Part shown: positions 58,111-64,000 of the stretch, piece after piece
How the letters are laid out: the number at the start of each line of letters is the position of its first letter
How positions within the stretch are numbered: the stretch's first letter is position 1
Origin: Branchiostoma lanceolatum
Taxonomy: Eukaryota; Chordata; Leptocardii; Amphioxiformes; Branchiostomatidae
Direction: 5' to 3'
Assembly: GCF_035083965.1 (NCBI RefSeq)
Contig: NC_089740.1
Location: 7,995,552 to 8,059,551, forward strand
DNA length: 64,000 nucleotides
Notes under the pieces: model-generated
What the model saw: the letters and a program-made list of their open reading frames with translations, nothing else
What the model was told of the DNA's origin: nothing
Databases searched by the model: none
Position numbers and translations under genes: made by a program

Positions 58111-59439
58111 TCACCTGAACGTGAGGAGACTCTAAGTACAGGTGTTGAAAGCGTCTGAGCGGTTCAAGGGCGTTTATCTGGGTCAGCAAGGTGTGACGGT
58201 ACACAAAGGACGGGGGTTGCGTTACATTTCACGGGTTAGAAAGAGGACACGAACAGATTCACCCAAACTCTAGGCCCTGGCACGTGTCTATGTCAGTAAT
58301 TTGAGGTCATTCGTAGATACGTTGAACCTTGTATTCACTTAATATTATATAGAGCCATCCTACATTATCTTCACTTCATTAACATTTCAACTCAGAGCTT
58401 TGGTATACAACCTAGTTCTCCTGTTCTTTCCATTAGTCACCGGCGAAAGATAGCAGATGCTATCTTAAATGTTTTGAAATTTTATCCAGTTGCTTGAATT
58501 GAGTAACAATTTTGTTGGCGAACCATTTGTAGATATGTTGTGTAAAGATTGGCTGTCCTGTAGCGACAAAAAGATTGTCGTAGAACTTGTCGACGTTCGA
58601 CTTTGTCATAGATTAGCCTAGTAGAAATCCTGTGACAGCCTCACCCTAACCCAAACCTAACGGTAACCTAACTTTAACTCCTCTAAAATCTTTCGACCGC
58701 AGCCTTAGCTTTACACTAACAACAATGGTTGCTGAACAACGGCAGCCATCTTGTTGTAGTCATCATCTTCTTGCCAAACTGCTAAATCGGTCAAGTGGGA
58801 CACCTTCCTTGCAAGAGGTCACTCGGTTTTCTTTAGCAACTTCTTTTTATCACAGAAAATATATCAAATTACTGCGTCTTTGCGTAAAGTTTAGAAAGGG
58901 TAAGACCCTTTTTCATAGAAGATGCGACTGCGCTGTGACCGCTGAAGGACCAAACATTTGACAAATCACTCAACAAAGCTTATGGAAACAGAAATGATTT
59001 TAAAAATGATTTCTTTGGTTATTTTTCCATGTCATATTTTCATACCTTGCAACATATTCCAGTTATGAAATCAAGGGTTACATAAATTCAAGTCTGGTCG
59101 CTGCACGGTCGCTCGGCGTCTAGTGGAAAGCGGGCCTAACATGACCTGTACGTGCAATCACAAGCCAAAACGTCGTCAAAGTCTTCATTCAAGCACGAAG
59201 TGAGGAACTCAAAATAAACATGAAGACGTGCACGGAGAGAGAACAACATTTGGAGAGACTGGTGTTAGGTAACTAGAACTTCTATGCATGACGTTTACTG
59301 CTGGGTTTATATTGCAGACTGTGTTTTCGAGTCCGTGTCTGAGTGAAAGGTCGTTACATCGCACACGTCTGATTTCGTGAATTCCATGGACTGGAAAGTT
59401 GTTGTCTTTTTACTTAGCTTTTGACAGACAAGGACGACG

Positions 59440-59645
59440 TGGCACTGCACTCAAGATGTTCCTTAGCCATTAAACAGTGCCACGTACAGAGAACAATATA
59501 CCCATTTCTACACTTGGGTGGAGTGAGGAAAGTCGTGCAAAGTGCCTTTCCCAAGGACACAACATCGGTGGCGTCAGGAGAATTCAAACCCGGGACCGCT
59601 TGGTTCTGGGCCGAAAACCCTGCCGTTACGCCACACGACCACACG
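59440..59645 (-). mobile_element. tRNA-derived SINE, minus strand
   Basis: On the minus strand, GTGTGGCGTAACGGCAGG (A-box side) and CCCGGGTTTGAATTCTCC (B-box side) precede a body with TTGGGAAAGGCACTTTGCA and TTTCCTCACTCCACCC. The body matches 40560-40850 and 53120-53390. Confidence 0.65.
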
Positions 59646-61134
59646 ACTGGAAAGTTGACACCAGGCTGCCATGTATCTTAGTCTGTTGAGCGAGATCTTT
59701 TCTTCTTTTATCACAAACGGGATGTCTCTCCGGCTTTTTACTTAGCTGCCATATAGAATTTCGCAGCCTTTCTACTTTTAATAGCTGCCATAGAGTGTTC
59801 CTCCGCCACCCTAGGCGATCTTATCTAATCCAAGGCCATAAACACACCACGAGCGGACTAAGCTATCTGGGCGGGCGGGCATCCCTCCTAGTGCCGTATA
59901 GATATCGGGGAGCCCCCGATGGTATGGTTTCTAAGTAAGCTATAGACCGATCCGCACTCGCTGTAATATAAATCTATTCAGCCTGGCAATATGTGAGTAT
60001 ATCCTTAATGATCGTACCCGCACGTGATCATAACTTTTAATAGACCAATGTGCACGTGTCATCATAGTAATCTTACTAAACGGTGCAGATACGATGTGAT
60101 GCAAACACCATTAGTAACGTTTGCTAGTTTATTGACACAAATAAATTGTGAAAGCCTGCTTAACATATCGACGGATACCATTTAAATGTCATATCACAAA
60201 TCACTGCTGCCAAGTAGGCGACTACAATGTGCTCAACTTAAGGTGATTAAACTTAAGCTATTTCAAAAATCATTACCGATTGGTACTCGTACAAAATACA
60301 GTCAACTCCAAACGTCAAACAGTTCTTTTTTGTTACATATACATTGATCATTTACTATACTAAGCTTACGAAACATACACGAATAACTGGAGTTTTCACA
60401 ACATTATTGTCAACAGACAGCTGATATTTGCGGAAATAGTAAGTAATAGGAATGTTTCTATCACAATTTTACACATTTATGGTGCTCTCTACATCTTGAT
60501 CTAAAGGTGCATTACAATGTACAAAAAATCCTTAATCGGGCTGTCATATTGTATAAATTATCATAACACGAGTCAATCGAAAAAATATCAAGATGAATCT
60601 AAGATTAATACAATCACTGACACTTAGCGTTAAGGCAGCAATTCTGAACTCGTGATAATGAAAATCTGGTAATATGATATGATAAGGATAGCTTTATTTT
60701 TTGTGCCAGTCGAGTATTTATAGCATAATTTTCAGTGAATCTTCGTATGCTATATCTACATCAAATTCAGTGATATAACTTCACAATCTATTGACAATAA
60801 TTTGGATTTGCTTTAATCTATAACCAGGAATTTGGGTGGAAAAAAAGTTTTCCACCTGCCCCATTATCTGCTTGTTTATTAGCTTTACGTCAGAAAGAGC
60901 TTTTTTCAGAGCTACAGTCGCCATTTTCTGTCTCCTCTGTGATTCCCGATCCCACTCAACGTTCTTCTCATTTACGTCAGTATTCGAACGCGTTCGAATA
61001 CGCTAAATGCGTTAGAAAGCGCAAAACATGTTCTTAAAAGATTACAACGCGTTTGAACGTTCTCGGAAATGACGTAACCCCCCGCGACAGTCGCCTATAC
61101 ATCATCTTCACGTGAGAAAGATCTGGTCCCAGAG

Positions 61135-63495
61135 CTAAAGTCGGGCTGTTTCTCTCTCTTCGTCCACGATGCCGTCTTTCTTCCCGAAGTTCTCGCCGTC
61201 CGCGATGGTTGCCGTAAGGTCCATCCCCTTGGTCTCCGGCAGCAGCAGCGCCAGCAGGCCGGCGGCGATCGACGTCCCGCCGAAGATGACGTAAGGCATC
61301 GGCGTCCAATAGACGCCCAGTAGATCGATAAATGGCGCGATAATCCCGCCGACGCGAGCCATCATGGCGCCCATGCCCAGCCCGATTTGCCTGTAAAAAT
61401 ACACAATTTTACAGCACAATTATTCCTTGTAGTAACGGTAACATTTTACCAACTTTGAAAATAAAGATCAGACTTGCAATCTCGGTTCAAAACGATGAAT
61501 CTAAAGGTCCTGGGTTCTAGCAGGTTAACTTACTCGTATCTAGCTTTGCTTAGGGATGGGAGGTAATGCTTGACAGAAAGCTTTAAAGGAAAGTGATACA
61601 TCGAGCGTCAAAGGACCCTTTGTTGACAAAAGTAGGGTCCATTCCAGTATGGTCTTGTGCAGTTCGTACTTAACATACAAAACTGGTGTGTCTGGTCCAC
61701 CAGTTCTGTAATACAGACAAACAAACAAACAAAGAAAAACAAAAAGGCAACGACAAACAAACTTGAACTCCAAAGTTACCTGATGACGGTGGGGTAGAGC
61801 TCGGCAGTGAAGATGTAGACAATGGCGAAAGTGGCGGTGATGCAAAACTTCCCTATCATGGCCAGGGTGGTGGTCAGCCAGAACAGGTCTGTACGGTAGA
61901 CACATAGACATTAGTATCATGGTTTAACTCACTCACTCGCTCACACGCTCACTCGCTCGCTCGACACTAACGATTTAAAAACATTAAATCGTACAACATT
62001 GAAAAACACATTCGGAAATACATGTGCCCTATCTGAAAGCGTTCCTTGGTACACAGTGGAATACTGAATTTCAGTCTGCTGCGTTCACCATAACATGGTT
62101 GTACTTGATAAGTTTAAGATCGAAAATAGAAAAAAAAAGATAGTTGTTCACTTACGCTTTGGTACGAAGAAGGCGGAGGTACAAGCCAACCCTCCTATGA
62201 CCATTAGACTGGACAGAGACCAGCGTCTTCCAAACCTGACAAAAAACGGTAAGTTTAGAGATAATTTATTATTCTCTTAAACTCTAAGACTGAGTAAGAA
62301 AAACGGATGAATAGAGTATATTTCATCTCAATCAATTCAGAGGCTATTTCAACAGCACTAAAAGAAACAAAAAGGCTTTAGTTGCAGGTCCAATTTGTCG
62401 TGTAATAATGTCAATACATTTGATACCTAGTCATCGCAATAGTAACGTTTAGTGTTCTTACAGTCTCTGATTAGTTGGGCTGTATGTTACACTTTACCCA
62501 TTGCAAAAAGATAAATGGGCGCTGCTACATATATGGATGGATGGATGCTTTGGATATTAGGGCCCTGTCAAACTTGTGCGTATATTCAAGTGCACATGAC
62601 TCCCGCAAAAACTTTTTTTTGGTTTAAGTAAATTTTGCAGGGAGGAAGTTGTTTTCTACTTTTACCCACCGTTGAGCAGTCTAGTTATCAAACCAAAGAA
62701 ATTACTTCTTCGGCTGCAAACTTAACTTAACCAAAAACATGTTAATACGCAACTCATTCGGGTTTGTATGTACGCACAAGTGTGACAGGGGCTTAAGAAT
62801 TGAATTTATGGATGGATAGAAGCAGATAAATAAAGAAAATATCTCACTTGTCCAGGGTGTAGATGGAGATGAGGTACGCCGGGATCTCCACGAAACCGGA
62901 AATGGCGAAGTTCAGGTACAAGTTCCCGTGGAAGGCCGCCGCGTTCAGGGATATCCCATAATACACCATGCTGTTCACGGCCCTGGGATGGATAGAAGCG
63001 AATTGATGTGTTAGATTTATTCTAACTTGTAATCATATATAGTGTAGATGAAAAACAATTACTCATAGTTGAATACCATGAGATCAAAATGCGACATCAA
63101 TGATATAGTATTGTGAATATCTGGTAGTAGAACGTTCGCGAAGCAGTCAAAATTTTGCTAAACACAGGATTATCACGTCTATTTCCTAACAGTTTTCTAC
63201 AAGCATTTTAAGGAGTATAAACATGTATGCAAACAAACCATCGTACAAGTGTAACAACAAGACTTAGTGATCAAAATGCACACAGGGGTCCAGAGGCTAC
63301 GAAGCACGACTTCATATATTATAGATTAATGTCTTCATATGCATAGACAGGATTGTTTTACTACTTAAAATAAATAGAATCAACCAGGAACACTCACCAG
63401 TTGAAGAACAGGTTAAGAGTCCACTTGCGCAGGTTCGGTGTCCTGAACAGATCCACAAATGTGTAGAGGACTCTGTCCGAACCGACTTCCTCCTC
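61135..63495 (-). CDS. SLC22-family organic ion transporter, gene C (3' half; continues beyond right edge)
   Basis: Five exons in the window: 63495-63398, 62982-62848, 62235-62156, 61888-61780 and 61390-61135, equal to exons 8-12 of genes A and B with the same phases. Motifs: [29 protein letters not shown] and [10 protein letters not shown], then [15 protein letters not shown]. It ends with an acidic tail lengthened to DEERETARL. Exon 8 is one codon shorter than in A and B. It is more diverged than A and B are from each other. Exons 1-7 should lie right of the window. No stop or frameshift is seen. It belongs to the same plasma-membrane transporter family, substrate unknown. Confidence 0.9.
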
Positions 63496-63810
63496 CTTTT
63501 TGTAATCATAATCATAAGGAATTATGAATGAATGATAGTATTCATTGTACAGGCATGTCCTATCGGGCTAAGTACAGGCATACGAATATAAAAGTTGTAA
63601 TTAAGTACATATAGTGACAGGACTTCATATACTGAATCTAATCTAATACATAGGTACAACAGGTATATTACAAATTCTGTTCCAAAAGCTATTTAACAGG
63701 ACAAACACAATTAATCGAGACTCGAGAATATGATACATAGATGTTAGTTGTCTAGGTATAAACTTGTTGAGTCAGATTTATTGTGAAAAGAGTGGTAGAC
63801 AAAAACAGTA

Positions 63811-63924
63811 ACTGGTCAGGTCGTTCGGCGTAATATAACCAGCTGCTGCTGCACCACGTGCCTACGAAGCTGGTGTGTTACTCTGAATGGCGGTTATACC
63901 GGCTATATAGGTACAGATACAGAA
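63811..63924 (+). mobile_element. 3' tail of the 31,494-33,560 LINE family
   Basis: GGTCGTTCGGCGTAATATAA, ACGAAGCTGGTGTGTTAC and GGCGGTTATACCGGC, then GGTACAGATACAG. It lies in the SLC22 C intron left of exon 8 in transcript terms. Confidence 0.8.
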
Positions 63925-64000
63925 CTGCAACCCCTTCCAGTAGTCTTCATGTTTGGTGAGCGGCATGAAACAGTTGTTGGCATGAGAACCACTTATCACT

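Larger units (their letters stand above)
54860..61134. other. Intergenic DNA between SLC22 B and C
   Basis: No coding exon was found in 6.3 kb. It holds candidate untranslated first exons of gene B (see separate entry), a foldback at 57105-57285, an inverted pair of the AGCCTGGAAGCCAGACTG family at 56605-56790, an 18-base G run at 57901-57918 and a SINE at 59440-59645. The rest shows nothing I can name. Confidence 0.45.

Noticed and set aside
21060-63480. CRISPR arrays, operons, bacterial promoters
   Set aside because: Intron-containing genes and SINE/LINE content show a eukaryotic nuclear genome; the tandem repeats have no spacer structure.

Overview
The window looks like nuclear DNA of an invertebrate deuterostome, most probably a lancelet (Branchiostoma). 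Genes are split into many short exons with GT-AG introns. Introns and intergenic DNA are full of foldback elements, tRNA-derived SINEs, 5'-truncated LINEs and long microsatellites. The coding content (expanded SLC22 transporters, NAT16-like acetyltransferases, an LDLa/laminin-EGF protein, a RAG1 N-terminus-like protein) also fits. The species call is inference; no database was searched.

Layout. (1) 1-12,272: tandem duplication of a NAT16/histidine N-acetyltransferase-like gene (+). Copy 1 lacks its first exon, which lies left of the window; copy 2 is complete and has an isolated ATG exon. The copies have since gained different transposons. (2) 13,312-38,730: one phase-consistent model (+) for a small secreted protein with an LDL-receptor class A domain, a laminin-type EGF module and a helical tail. 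It has a ~22.8 kb first intron, and most of the mobile DNA of the window sits in it. (3) Inside that intron, 15,247-18,856: a 3.6 kb DNA transposon with 18 bp perfect terminal inverted repeats and a 5 bp target duplication (ATTAC). It carries on the minus strand a complete two-exon gene for a 131-residue protein resembling only the N-terminal zinc-binding region of RAG1. This is the most interesting object in the window. (4) 39,796-63,495+: three tandem SLC22-type organic-ion transporter genes (-). A and B are complete (12 exons, 572 and 570 aa); C is cut by the right edge. Gene B has two adjacent versions of exon 11 that look mutually exclusive.

How things fit together: the LDLa gene and SLC22 gene A converge tail to tail. 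The SLC22 genes form a head-to-tail array from local duplication, with a 98 bp identical tract in exon 2 of A and B suggesting gene conversion. The NAT16-like pair is a second, independent local duplication. All gene models were built by hand from splice sites, reading-frame continuity and paralogue comparison; untranslated exons are mostly unresolved.
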